A stretch of 64,000 nt of DNA from Marivirga atlantica. GTDB taxonomy: Bacteria; Bacteroidota; Bacteroidia; Cytophagales; Cyclobacteriaceae. Shown here piece by piece: positions 16,725 through 24,976 of the stretch; position 1 is the stretch's first letter; each line of letters opens with the position of its first letter. The translations under genes and the position numbers were made by a program. The notes beneath the pieces are model-generated. The model was not told where the DNA came from. It saw only the letters and a program-made list of their open reading frames with translations, and searched no databases. The stretch covers positions 62,001-126,000 of the forward strand of contig NZ_JAERQG010000002.1 of NCBI RefSeq assembly GCF_016734805.1, in the 5' to 3' direction.

Positions 16725-18821
16725 ATGAGCAAAATTTTAAGATCAGCACTAATCATAACTTTAGTAGTTTTTACTATTTTCAACTTATCGGCTACAAGCC
16801 TTCAGCAAAGTGATACGCTCATTGTTGAAATAGAAACCATTAATCCTACTCCAACAATAAATGATGGACAAATCAAACTTACAGTAGGAGGAGGAACACC
16901 TCCCTACCAATTTAAATGGTCTAGCCAGAACACACCATTAACAGCATCTGAGGCCTCAGGATTGATTGAGGGTTATAATTATTCGGTTACAGTTAATGAT
17001 TCAAAGAATCTTAAAGTAACTAAGAATATTACGATTGAAGCAGAATCAATTACCGAAAATTTCAACTCAGTATTTGAGCCTATTGTACAGGTAATGAGTG
17101 GTGTACTTTTCTGGGATCCATTTGCAGCTATAGGCCTATATGATCCGGTGGTTTATACAGATGAGGAGATGATCAAAACGCCAGAATGGACAGCTACTAC
17201 CGAGAAAACCTTTATTCTTAAGAAAAAGCTGGTAAAAGATGGCACGCAGGTGAACGAAGGAGATGAAATAGCCATAGTGTCTATTAATAACAATGATGCG
17301 GACGTTGTTAAGTCTACAGCAAATGGAGAAATTAATTTTAATGTTAAAGAGGGTGAAGTAATTTTTAGTCCTAATAATACCAAGCACTTAATTGAACAGG
17401 GTGCACAATTCTTTGCCAGCATAAAATTTGATGAGAAAAAGCCTCTATTACACCCTAATGGAGATGTGCGTAAAAATAGTATTCCCTTCATTGTAGTATG
17501 GCTGATTTTAGGGGCGGTTTTCTTTACTGTTAGAATGGGCTTTATTAATGTTCGTGGATTTAAGCATGCCATCGATCTGGCCAGAGGTAAGCATAGTGAT
17601 CCTAATGCACCCGGTAAAGTAACTCACTTTCAGGCATTGGCAACTGCCGTTTCTGCAACAGTGGGCTTAGGTAATATTGCGGGTGTAGCGGTTGCGGTTT
17701 CCATTGGTGGGGCAGGAGCAACTTTCTGGATGATATTAGCTGGTTTATTTGGTATGTCCTCGAAGTTTGTAGAGTGTACACTTGGTGTGAAATACCGTGA
17801 GATAAAGGAAGATGGTAAGATTTTCGGAGGTCCGATGAACTACCTGCGATTTGGATTAGAAAAGCGAAATATAAAAGGATTAGGAAAAGTGCTGGCAGGT
17901 ATATTTGCTGTGTTATGTGTAGGAGCCTCTTTTGGAGCAGGAAACATGTTTCAATCCAATCAGTCATTTGAAATTATGGCTTCACAGTTTGCAGTACTTG
18001 AGGGCTGGGGTTTTTACTTCGGAATAGGTTTAGCCATTTTAGTAGGTATAGTGATTATCGGAGGTATTGAAAGCATTGCCAAAGTAACAGGAAAGGTGGT
18101 GCCTGTTATGGCAATTATTTATGTAGTAGCTGCCCTTATCATTATAGGAATTAATATTGAAAATATAGGGCCTGCTTTTTCTGCCATTTATAATGGTGCA
18201 TTACACTCCAGCGCACTTAAAGGGGGCTTTATAGGTGTATTGATTATTGGTTTCCAACGTGCTGCTTTCTCTAATGAGGCTGGCGTTGGCTCAGCAGCTA
18301 TTGCCCATAGTGCTACTAAAACGCACAATCCACCTTCTGAAGGTTTTGTAGGTTTAATGGAGCCTTTTATTGATACAGTTGTGGTTTGTACATTAACAGC
18401 CTTGGTATTAATCTTTACAGGTATGCACGAAGTGCCTGGTGTAACGGGAGTGAAGCTTACCGCCAATGCTTTTGGGTCAGTCATTTCATGGTTCCCTTAT
18501 GTTTTGGCAATAGCTGTATTTCTCTTTGCATTCTCTACCATGATCTCTTGGTCGTATTATGGTATGCGCGGTTGGACTTATCTTTTCGGGAAGACCAACA
18601 AATCAGAATTGGCTTACAAAATAGTTTTTCTAATCTTTATTGTGATTGGTGCATCAGTAAGTTTGGGTGCCGTACTCGACTTTTCTGATATGATGATTCT
18701 GGCGATGTCAGTACCTAACATGATTGGCCTTTACATACTATCTAAAGAAGTACGCCTGGACCTTGCAGATTATATGAAGAGGCTTAAAAATGGAGAATTA
18801 GGGAAGCCAAAAGAAGAATAA
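16725..18821 (+). CDS. Alanine/glycine:cation symporter (AGCS) with SprB-like and biotinyl-like N-terminal extension
   Basis: 698 residues; ordinary AGCS carriers are about 450-540. The transporter core starts near residue 250 and has the family signature ATAVSATVGLGNIAGVAVAV and FWMILAGLFGMSSKFVE, with about 10-11 TM segments. It would import Ala/Gly (or D-Ala) with Na+ or H+. Ahead of it are a signal peptide (1-24), a SprB-type repeat (about 38-102: TINDGQIKLTVGGGTPPYQF), and a barrel-sandwich-like segment (about 150-235: VKDGTQVNEGDEIAIV, ANGEINFNVKEGEVI) without an obvious biotinylated lysine. The extension is predicted to be periplasmic; its role, perhaps substrate capture or gating, is inference. 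Confidence 0.88.
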   Translation: MSKILRSALIITLVVFTIFNLSATSLQQSDTLIVEIETINPTPTINDGQIKLTVGGGTPPYQFKWSSQNTPLTASEASGLIEGYNYSVTVNDSKNLKVTKNITIEAESITENFNSVFEPIVQVMSGVLFWDPFAAIGLYDPVVYTDEEMIKTPEWTATTEKTFILKKKLVKDGTQVNEGDEIAIVSINNNDADVVKSTANGEINFNVKEGEVIFSPNNTKHLIEQGAQFFASIKFDEKKPLLHPNGDVRKNSIPFIVVWLILGAVFFTVRMGFINVRGFKHAIDLARGKHSDPNAPGKVTHFQALATAVSATVGLGNIAGVAVAVSIGGAGATFWMILAGLFGMSSKFVECTLGVKYREIKEDGKIFGGPMNYLRFGLEKRNIKGLGKVLAGIFAVLCVGASFGAGNMFQSNQSFEIMASQFAVLEGWGFYFGIGLAILVGIVIIGGIESIAKVTGKVVPVMAIIYVVAALIIIGINIENIGPAFSAIYNGALHSSALKGGFIGVLIIGFQRAAFSNEAGVGSAAIAHSATKTHNPPSEGFVGLMEPFIDTVVVCTLTALVLIFTGMHEVPGVTGVKLTANAFGSVISWFPYVLAIAVFLFAFSTMISWSYYGMRGWTYLFGKTNKSELAYKIVFLIFIVIGASVSLGAVLDFSDMMILAMSVPNMIGLYILSKEVRLDLADYMKRLKNGELGKPKEE

Positions 18822-18921
18822 GAGTTGAGCACTTCTTCAAAGGCAGTAATAGCCTTTCTGGCAAATTCTTTATGACTTGCATAGCCTTTAATGGCAATTG
18901 TTAAATATGTGGGTAGAACGC

Positions 18922-19077
18922 TTAATCGCTTTTTGATTTGAAAATTAAATATAGAATAGGGATGATAATAATAGCAGCAGAAATAATCAGAGAGGTGATA
19001 AATACAAATTTGAAAACATAAAATAGTAGCACAAAGAAAATAATCGCTGCAATTACGCCTATAATGACTTCTTTCAT
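18922..19077 (-). CDS. Small two-TM membrane protein (51 aa)
   Basis: A short open frame from ATG at 19077 encodes 51 residues: MKEVIIGVIAAIIFFVLLFY, a short VFKF turn, a second hydrophobic stretch ending LYLIF, and a KSKSD tail. Two membrane helices with a basic cytoplasmic end make a plausible small membrane protein. I do not recognise a family. It lies between the symporter and the first palindromic element. The rest of 18822-19210 holds nothing I can name beyond a short AAAGGC/GCCTTT inverted repeat at about 18838-18857. Confidence 0.45.
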   Translation of the reverse strand: MKEVIIGVIAAIIFFVLLFYVFKFVFITSLIISAAIIIIPILYLIFKSKSD

Positions 19078-19210
19078 AGGATAGATATTTTTATTGAATG
19101 ATGAAGATAGAGAATATTTTTGGATTGGAGCTAAGCTATTAACCTTAACCCTATAAAATTCAAGATAATGACTTTTTCATTTATATTTTCTAACATCTTT
19201 ATCAAGTATT

Positions 19211-19372
19211 TTATAACGCCTAGCTATGATGAGTGGGGATTAGAAAGCACTAACCTTTCGTCTCGCACATAGCCACGCTTTGATTTAAATTTAAAACTTG
19301 CGGCTAACTTTCCAAACCCCACTAAAATTTCCTGACCGCTAAAACCCCATTCATTCATAGCATATGTTGTAG
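19211..19372 (-). repeat. attC-like palindromic element 1
   Basis: On the plus strand it runs from TTATAAC (19211-19217) to GTTGTAG (19366-19372). Arms GCTATGATGAGTGGGG (19223-19238) and CCCCATTCATTCATAGC (19345-19361) pair over about 16 bases with one bulge. Its right end lies 6 bases from the stop of the 211-residue cassette gene. The interior is about 105 bases and is shared with the half-element at 20371-20496. Confidence 0.6.
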
Positions 19373-19378
19373 CCCGTT

Positions 19379-20014
19379 TTAACTTTTCAGGTAATTTAAT
19401 CTTGATTTGATTATGCTGAATGTTTGCTTTGCACCCTTCATATTTTCTTCTGACCCATAATGATCTAAATACTTTTTGTATTTCTCTTCAGCTAATTCCA
19501 ATGCCTCTTTCGGTTTATTACAAAAGATAAGTGCATCAATCTTAAGAAAGCTATTAATGTTCTCGTTATTAACTATATACTCCCAGGCGTCATGTAAGCC
19601 AAAGTATTTTTTAGCGTGATTTTTATAATTCTCCCAGATGTCATTCATGATGATAGAATGTTCTAGTTTCATGAAATCATATCCAAAAGTTGGTTGCAAG
19701 TCTCTATTCATGCCTTCAAATGCTGATAAATCAGTTTTGGGCAAATATCCACCACCAATGATTGGAATCTCTGGAAAATTGTCTTTCCACCATTTTTTGT
19801 ACTTAGCAGAATAAGTGTTAAACCATACTTCAAAGTTTACAAGATAGTTTGCGGTATTCGTTTTTGATCCTCTAAACCCTATTTCATGAGTAAATCCACT
19901 GTCTGACTTTTTCTTGAATTTGAGTTGAGATTCACTGAAACTGAATCCTTCGGCTTCCAAGTTTGACCTTAAATGTTGGTCTATTGCGTTAGTTAGTACT
20001 TCCTTTGGAGTCAT
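19379..20014 (-). CDS. Hypothetical protein, cassette gene (211 aa)
   Basis: No signal peptide or TM segment; probably cytosolic. The N-terminal half (DQHLRSNLEAEGFSFSESQL, then alternating strands around NFEVWFNTYSAKYKKWW) loosely resembles DUF4304-type proteins, but I cannot confirm this. The C-terminal half is helical (KPKEALELAEEKYKKYLDHYG, tetratricopeptide-like). It is flanked directly by attC-like elements 1 (3' side, 6 bases) and A (5' side, 10 bases), as expected for a single-gene cassette. No promoter box is evident in the 10-base leader, so it may rely on readthrough. Confidence 0.6.
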   Translation of the reverse strand: MTPKEVLTNAIDQHLRSNLEAEGFSFSESQLKFKKKSDSGFTHEIGFRGSKTNTANYLVNFEVWFNTYSAKYKKWWKDNFPEIPIIGGGYLPKTDLSAFEGMNRDLQPTFGYDFMKLEHSIIMNDIWENYKNHAKKYFGLHDAWEYIVNNENINSFLKIDALIFCNKPKEALELAEEKYKKYLDHYGSEENMKGAKQTFSIIKSRLNYLKS

Positions 20015-20024
20015 TTTTTATGGA

Positions 20025-20115
20025 CTACAACATCCGGATATAGTAACTTTGGTTACTATATCTGCATTATATATTTTCATAACCGATTCTAAGCGTTTGT
20101 AAACGAATGTTGTCG
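20025..20115 (-). repeat. attC-like element A with strong internal hairpin (family A/B/C)
   Basis: Plus-strand ends CTACAAC (20025-20031) and GTTGTCG (20109-20115); outer arms CTACAACATCCG and CGAATGTTGTCG pair at 10 of 12 positions. Inside, GATATAGTAAC (20037-20047) and GTTACTATATC (20052-20062) form a perfect 11-base stem with a TTTG loop. The element plus the next ~100 bases (to 20214) is repeated beside the hmuV stop (22123-22302) and, for most of its length, beside the GH57-like gene (31055-31210). Confidence 0.6.
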
Positions 20116-20214
20116 TTTAGCGGAGGGGCTTTATATCGGTTTGGGTTAAACATGCAATGAAACTACACATTTTGGCTATATAAAGCAAGAGGACTTTTCA
20201 TCCTTTAGGTCTCC

Positions 20215-20370
20215 TTACAGCTTGTCCATCATAAACCTATCTTTCACCTGCACCTTAAACACTTCATAGATATTCTCCTCCGTCAGCACTTCGGCTGTGG
20301 TTCCCTGTTTAAAGAGTTGAGAGGCTTTCATCAGAAAAGTGTGGTCAGCAAAATGAACGGCTATTTTGAG
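20215..20370 (-). pseudogene. Detached 3' fragment of the haem ABC transporter ATPase gene
   Basis: Conceptual translation gives the last 51 residues and stop codon of the ATPase encoded at 22303-23067; 45 of 51 residues are identical (the six changes are N/K, A/V, E/D, I/T, K/E, R/Q in order, intact gene first). No frameshift or stop interrupts it. It has no start and ends abruptly at 20370, where sequence of the half-element 20371-20496 begins. The ~190 bases downstream of its stop are also duplicated. This is a relic of recombination, not a working gene. Confidence 0.85.
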
Positions 20371-20496
20371 TGGAAATTAGAACCTGCAGACAGGTGGGCA
20401 CGACTTGATTTAGATTTAAAGGTTTTAGTTGACTTTCCAATCAGAACTAAAATAACCTGACCGATGAATCCCATTCATTCATAGGTTTTGTTATGG
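20371..20496 (-). repeat. Half of an attC-like element (family of element 1)
   Basis: This stretch aligns with the right two-thirds of element 1: ATTAGAA near the junction, CTTGATTTAGATTTAAA (CTTTGATTTAAATTTAAA in element 1), then CCCATTCATTCATAGG and end GTTATGG (20490-20496). The left arm is missing; hmuV-fragment sequence stands in its place, with the join inside a GAGTGG common to both. The right end overlaps the stop codon of the TonB-C cassette gene. As it stands it cannot fold back on itself. Confidence 0.5.
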
Positions 20497-21285
20497 ATAT
20501 TTTAGTCCAACCGAAATAACTATTTGAACATTCACATTACGATTTCTTTTCTTCCCTGGTATCCAAAGCGGCATTTCCTTTACAATTTCTAAAGCTGATT
20601 TTCCTATTAAATCATTTGAAGCTTTTAATAATTCTATGCTCGTAAGCTGTCCATGTTGGTCAACTATGGCCCTAACATAAGCTTTTCCTTCTATGCTGTC
20701 ATAATTCAATAGTTGGTTTTGTATGTAGCATGATAGGGAGTCTTTACCTCCCGGATATGTAGGCATTTGTTCAACTATCAGATATACAGGTTCAGTTTTA
20801 TTATTTAGAGCCTCTTCATTGGATTGTTCATAAAGTCGCTCCCAACTTATCTTACTGTACTTTTTGCCAAGTGTCCAAAGGGTACTATCTAGGATAATCA
20901 GGTGGCGATTTGGATTGCTAGCATCGTAATTTGGAGTCCTGTAGCTAATATTACCTTTCTTAACTTCAATATTGCTATACCAGTCTCCATCAATATCAGC
21001 ATAATTTGTTGAGGAATTATAAAATTGTATGCTGTCTAACTTCATTAAATCAATGATTTCATTAAGTCGTTTCCAATCTCTTAATCTAAGTTTAGTCTTA
21101 GAACTATCGGAAATTGTCACAGCAGTTTTTTTCTCAAGAAAATGATCTTGATTAAAGGTGTATTGATACTCGCCTAACTCCCCAAAAGAAGTTATGTTAA
21201 CTTCCAAAAGTTTATTTTCTTCTTGAGCGTGAAGTGTACCACAGAAGAAGCTGAAAAGCAATATGCAGTAATTAGTTGCTGACAT
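20491..21285 (-). CDS. Secreted TonB C-terminal-domain protein, cassette gene
   Basis: 264 residues. A signal peptide (NYCILLFSFFCGTLHAQ) is followed by a region with no family I recognise (about 25-165). Last comes a TonB_C-type domain (about 168-264): VEQMPTYPGGKDSLSCYIQN, GKAYVRAIVDQHGQLTSIEL, MPLWIPGKKRNRNVNVQIVI. Unlike a true TonB it has no N-terminal membrane anchor of the usual kind and no Pro-rich spacer, so energising receptors is unlikely; Bacteroidota have many such orphan TonB_C proteins of unknown role. Its stop overlaps the half-element; its start lies 8 bases from element 3. Confidence 0.72.
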   Translation of the reverse strand: MSATNYCILLFSFFCGTLHAQEENKLLEVNITSFGELGEYQYTFNQDHFLEKKTAVTISDSSKTKLRLRDWKRLNEIIDLMKLDSIQFYNSSTNYADIDGDWYSNIEVKKGNISYRTPNYDASNPNRHLIILDSTLWTLGKKYSKISWERLYEQSNEEALNNKTEPVYLIVEQMPTYPGGKDSLSCYIQNQLLNYDSIEGKAYVRAIVDQHGQLTSIELLKASNDLIGKSALEIVKEMPLWIPGKKRNRNVNVQIVISVGLKYP

Positions 21286-21293
21286 TTAATTTC

Positions 21294-21677
21294 CCATAAC
21301 GATTAGCATAAAACCCGTTTGCAAGTTGTATGCTTTGAACTACTAAACTAAGCAATTTATGCGGTTTCCAACAAGGCAGGCTGACAGTAAGAGGTGATGT
21401 CCACCTAGGGTAGGTAACAAACAGTCCGTCCGATGGAGCTGGCAAGCAACTAATAAACTTTTGTCTTCGTGTCCGTTCTTAGGCCCAGCTAATGTCCCGT
21501 CCCCATACAGCTAGCAAAAGATTTAAATGTAAGCCTAGCCTTAGATGCTTTTTAGTCCTACAATGCCTCGTCCTGCTATGATGAAGCCAGAAAAAAGCGG
21601 AAGCATAAATTGCGGGACACCTGCAGAAAACTTAGCTATGAAAAGAGAAAGCAAATGGGGTTTATGCGATGTTGGCA
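21294..21677 (-). repeat. attC-like palindromic element 3 (long, 384 bases)
   Basis: Plus-strand ends CCATAAC (21294-21300) and GTTGGCA (21671-21677). Arms GCATAAAACCCGTTTGC (21306-21322) and GCAAATGGGGTTTATGC (21651-21667) pair at 15 of 17 positions. The ~330-base interior has no convincing gene. About 250 bases of it, including the right arm, recur at 28104-28357. This element fills the whole gap between the two cassette genes. Confidence 0.6.
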
Positions 21678-21695
21678 TTTCGTTTTTTTAGATCA

Positions 21696-22106
21696 TTAAC
21701 GACTAAACGTTTTGAACTTAGAGATAACAAAATAGTCAATCAATTCTTCATAAGTATCGAAAAATTCAATGTGTACTATGCCACCGCGTTCTTGAACTTT
21801 TAATTTATATCCTGAAGCACCATTTTTTTCAACCCATTGACTATCTTCTTTTGGGAATACTTTGTGATTCTCATTTAGTCTTTCAATGTATCCACTAACT
21901 TTAAAATATTCTCTAAATGTTTCCTTAGATATTGAGATGTATTTTTTTGCTACTTCAGGAGGTATGAATTCAGCATTAAAACCTGGTGTTAGTTTGTTGA
22001 TGATTTCTGGATTATGCCATATAAGCATATCCGCTTGATCCTGTTCGCTGATTTTAGGAAAGCCAATCTTTTCATGTTCTAAATAGATCTCCTTTGTCTG
22101 CTGCAT
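21696..22106 (-). CDS. Hypothetical protein, cassette gene (136 aa)
   Basis: No recognised family, signal peptide or TM segment. It looks like a small alpha+beta cytosolic protein, with a helical part (PPEVAKKYISISKETFREYF) and a strand-rich end (GYKLKVQERGGIVHIEFFDTYEELIDYFV). The stop lies 19 bases from element 3 and the ATG 17 bases from element B, the geometry of a one-gene cassette. An unusually charged, aromatic-rich composition is consistent with a real protein; no function can be proposed. Confidence 0.55.
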   Translation of the reverse strand: MQQTKEIYLEHEKIGFPKISEQDQADMLIWHNPEIINKLTPGFNAEFIPPEVAKKYISISKETFREYFKVSGYIERLNENHKVFPKEDSQWVEKNGASGYKLKVQERGGIVHIEFFDTYEELIDYFVISKFKTFSR

Positions 22107-22122
22107 AGTTGAAGTGAATGAA

Positions 22123-22203
22123 GGCTAACCCCCGAATATAGCAACCAAAGTCACTATATCAGTATTATATCTTTTAATAACCGTTTGTAAACGAATGTTG
22201 TCG
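22123..22203 (-). repeat. attC-like element B (family A/B/C)
   Basis: Plus-strand ends GGCTAAC (22123-22129) and GTTGTCG (22197-22203). Read on the gene strand the right core is GTTAGCC, the closest in the window to the canonical GTTRRRY. The inner hairpin of element A survives here with two mismatches (ATATAGCAAC / GTCACTATAT). The following ~99 bases to the hmuV stop match 20116-20214. Confidence 0.55.
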
Positions 22204-22302
22204 TTTAGCGGAGGGGCTTTGTATCGGTTTGGGTTAAACATGCAATGAAACTACACATTTTGGTTACATAAAGCAAGAGGGCTTTTTATCCTGCTTGTCT
22301 CC

Positions 22303-23067
22303 TTACAGCTTGTCCATCATAAACCTATCTTTTACCCGTACCTTAAACACTTCATATATGTTTTCCTCCGTCAGTACTTTGGCTGTGATTCCCTGTTTAA
22401 AGAGCTGAGAGGCTTTCATCAGAAAGGTATGCTCGGCAAAATGAGCGGCTATGTTGAGGTCGTGTATCACCCCAATTACCGTGAGGTCAGGGTTGCTTTT
22501 CATAAAGTCTTTGATCTGCTGCATCAGCTCATATTGGTAGTAGATATCTAAGAAAGTGAGTGGCTCATCAAGCAATAATAAACGAGGCTTAAGGGCTGAA
22601 GCTTGCCAGATCTGGGCAAAAACACGGGCAAACTGTACTCGCTGCTTTTCTCCTCCACTCAAGGTGAGGTAATTTCTGTGGGCCATCTGCTGTAGATCGA
22701 AGCGATCCATGGCCTGATCACAAATTGCTTTATCCACTTCCTGAGGCTTACTCTCAAAATGAGGGTAACGCCCCATCATCACCACCTCATGCACTTTTAG
22801 CGGAAAACTTAGTTCCAGGTTCTGCGAGAGCACTGCTCTGAACTTTGCCTGCTGTGCCAAAGGAATCTGTACAAGCGGCTCATCCTCCACAAACACCTGG
22901 CCTGAAGAAGGTTTCAGCTCCCCGCTCATTAGCTTGATCAGGGTAGATTTTCCTGCACCATTTGGGCCCAGAATCAGATTTATCTTGCCCTCCTGAAAAT
23001 TGGCAGAAACATCCTCTACCAGGGTTTTATCTTTAATTTGATAGGATATATTTTTTAAGGTAAGCAT
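22303..23067 (-). CDS. hmuV: Haem ABC transporter ATP-binding protein
   Basis: 254-residue ABC ATPase energising haem/iron import. Walker A LGPNGAGKST, Q-loop AVLSQNLEL, signature LSGGEKQRVQFARVFAQ, Walker B RLLLLDEP, and the switch His in VIHDLN are all intact. The insertion FAQIWQAS between signature and Walker B is characteristic of HmuV. ATG at 23067 is one base after the permease stop; the longer frame from 23118 overlaps that gene and lacks family support. Codon and base composition are richer in G+C than the flanking cassettes. Its last 51 codons also exist as a detached copy at 20215-20370. Confidence 0.9.
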   Translation of the reverse strand: MLTLKNISYQIKDKTLVEDVSANFQEGKINLILGPNGAGKSTLIKLMSGELKPSSGQVFVEDEPLVQIPLAQQAKFRAVLSQNLELSFPLKVHEVVMMGRYPHFESKPQEVDKAICDQAMDRFDLQQMAHRNYLTLSGGEKQRVQFARVFAQIWQASALKPRLLLLDEPLTFLDIYYQYELMQQIKDFMKSNPDLTVIGVIHDLNIAAHFAEHTFLMKASQLFKQGITAKVLTEENIYEVFKVRVKDRFMMDKL

Positions 23068-23068
23068 A

Positions 23069-24097
23069 TCAGAAGAAATAATTTGTGCGTCTAAGCAATA
23101 CAATAAAAATGGGAACACCCACCATGGAGGTAACTATCCCAATAGGCAACTCTGCCGGAGAGAGTAGCAGTCGGGCTACCAAATCGGAAGCCGTTAAAAC
23201 TACAGCGCCCATTAAGGCTCCGGACCAAATTAAATAGCGGTTATCGGAGCCATGCAACATCCTCAACAGGTGAGGGACTATAAGGCCTACAAAGCCAATA
23301 ACACCTACAAAGGCTGTGGCCACGGCCACCATAATCACATTTAATAACAACACTTTCATTTTAAGTGTATTCACATTCATACCCAGCAACTGGGCTTCCT
23401 GTTCCCCCAGCATCAGGGCGTTAAGGTTTTTGGCATAGCGCAAACTAAGGAGCAGACAGCTTACTGTAACGACCACCACAAAAAGTACTCCCTGCCAATA
23501 CGCGCCTGATAAGGTCCCAAGGTTCCAGAAGGTGATGGAGCGTGCCTGAGGATCGCGTGCAATGTAGGATAAAAAGCCTACCCCACTTAAAAATAGTGCA
23601 TTGATGGCAATACCGGTCAGCAATAAAGAAACCACAGAACTTTTACTGCTGTTGCGCGATCGGGAAAGGTAGAATACCAGGGCTGTAGAGCAAATCCCTC
23701 CTAAACAGGCTGCCACAGGTAAAGTCCACTCTCCAAGGTTCCACTGAAAAGTAGCCCCTAATACAAAGTAGAGTGCCGCACCGAAAGCTGCTCCGCTGGA
23801 GGTACCTACCAGCCCAGGCTCCACTATAGGGTTTCTGAATAAGGCCTGCATCAACACCCCTCCCACCGCTAATGCAGCTCCTACAAATATGCCCATAATT
23901 ACCCTAGGTAAGCGAATTTGCATAAATATCCGCTCATTTAGGTCCATCAATTCCTGTCCCTTACTTATACGAACAAGCGCCTCCCAGATTTCCTGATTGC
24001 TGATTTCCACAGCTCCATATTTTGCTGAAATAAGTGCCAGCAAAATAAGTAAGAGTAGCAAGCTCAGGAATATTACTCCTATTCTACTCCTTTTCAT
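23069..24097 (-). CDS. hmuU: FecCD-family haem/iron ABC transporter permease
   Basis: 342 residues with about ten hydrophobic segments. Family signatures: RIFMQIRLPRVIMGIFVGAALAVGGVLMQALFRNPIVEPGLVG (first part of the FecCD domain), and GFVGLIVPHLLRMLHGSDNR, which forms the coupling loop that contacts the ATPase. Forms the inner-membrane channel with HmuV and receives substrate from HmuT. The start overlaps the hmuT stop by 14 bases and the stop is one base from hmuV, so the three are one transcript. Confidence 0.92.
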   Translation of the reverse strand: MKRSRIGVIFLSLLLLLILLALISAKYGAVEISNQEIWEALVRISKGQELMDLNERIFMQIRLPRVIMGIFVGAALAVGGVLMQALFRNPIVEPGLVGTSSGAAFGAALYFVLGATFQWNLGEWTLPVAACLGGICSTALVFYLSRSRNSSKSSVVSLLLTGIAINALFLSGVGFLSYIARDPQARSITFWNLGTLSGAYWQGVLFVVVVTVSCLLLSLRYAKNLNALMLGEQEAQLLGMNVNTLKMKVLLLNVIMVAVATAFVGVIGFVGLIVPHLLRMLHGSDNRYLIWSGALMGAVVLTASDLVARLLLSPAELPIGIVTSMVGVPIFIVLLRRTNYFF

Positions 24098-24959
24098 TGT
24101 TATGTATTAATTGCTGGATGAGCAAAACATTCTCAGCTGTTCTTGGGCCCAGGTACACTAAGTCATGCTCTTCAATTCTGAAAACCCGCTTATTTTTAAA
24201 GGCATTGGTAGCACTGATGCCGGGCAGCTTCTCAATTTCATTTCCTTTATCCAAACGATCGTAACCAAAGTCTGTAAGCAGGATTACATCCGGGTTGGCT
24301 GCCGCCACCACTTCTGGAGATAATTGCTTCATCCCTCTTTCGGCATTTACGGCCATCTCTCCTCCTGCCCACTCCAGCATTCTGGCAGCCGTACTCTTTT
24401 GGGTCATCACCAGGTATACATTTGATGCCCTTCCGAAATGGATGATGAGCACCTTAGGTTTTTCAGTGTATTGCCGGGCTTGGGCTAAAGCTTGCTCCAT
24501 ATCAGCATGCAGCTTATTCACTAAAGAGTCAGCCGCTGCTTCCTTGCCGAAGTATTTTCCCATCTCCTGAATTAAGGAATCCGTGCCAGCGATGGTAGGC
24601 TCATACTGACCGAAGGTTTTCATAGGAATTTCCAGCTTTTCCAACTGATTTACTACATGCTCCGGGCCGATGTTGTTATCGTGGAGAATAAGCGTAGGCT
24701 TCATGGCCAAAATGGTTTCAGTGCTCAAAGCCCTGTGGTAACCAATGGTAGGGAGCTCCTTAATTTCAGGAGGATAGGTGCTGGAGAGGTCAACAGCTAC
24801 TACATCTTCCTCAGCCCCCAGGGCATAAATAATTTCAGCATACTGCTTGGAGATGCATACAATTCTTTCCTGATGATCTTCCTTTTTGTCTTCATTGCTA
24901 AACCTCCCACAGCTCATAAAAAGCATGGATAGCCATAAGCAGGCGATTATATTTTTCAT
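24084..24959 (-). CDS. hmuT: Haem-binding lipoprotein of the ABC transporter
   Basis: 291 residues with a lipoprotein signal peptide ending at MSCG (lipobox Cys17). Class III substrate-binding fold (PF01497-like): RIVCISKQYAEIIYALGAEEDVVAVD, then TIGYHRALSTETILAMKPTLIL, which matches the HmuT-type GY-x-R-x-LS motif whose Tyr coordinates haem iron. It delivers substrate to the HmuUV permease. Lipid anchoring in a Gram-negative is typical for Bacteroidota. A siderophore or cobalamin substrate is less likely but not excluded. Confidence 0.87.
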   Translation of the reverse strand: MKNIIACLWLSMLFMSCGRFSNEDKKEDHQERIVCISKQYAEIIYALGAEEDVVAVDLSSTYPPEIKELPTIGYHRALSTETILAMKPTLILHDNNIGPEHVVNQLEKLEIPMKTFGQYEPTIAGTDSLIQEMGKYFGKEAAADSLVNKLHADMEQALAQARQYTEKPKVLIIHFGRASNVYLVMTQKSTAARMLEWAGGEMAVNAERGMKQLSPEVVAAANPDVILLTDFGYDRLDKGNEIEKLPGISATNAFKNKRVFRIEEHDLVYLGPRTAENVLLIQQLIHNNEKE

Positions 24960-24976
24960 AGTTCAGAGAATTAATT

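Noticed and set aside
18776-18925. Possible minus-strand coding relic (IAIKGYASHKEFARKAI...)
   Set aside because: The short stretch looks protein-like but has no start, overlaps the symporter end and the small TM frame, and matches no family I know; most likely chance.
19211-19372. Palindromes as invertible promoter elements (phase variation)
   Set aside because: No invertase gene is near, and ends are asymmetric (AAC versus GTT context) and always tied to stop codons of minus-strand genes.
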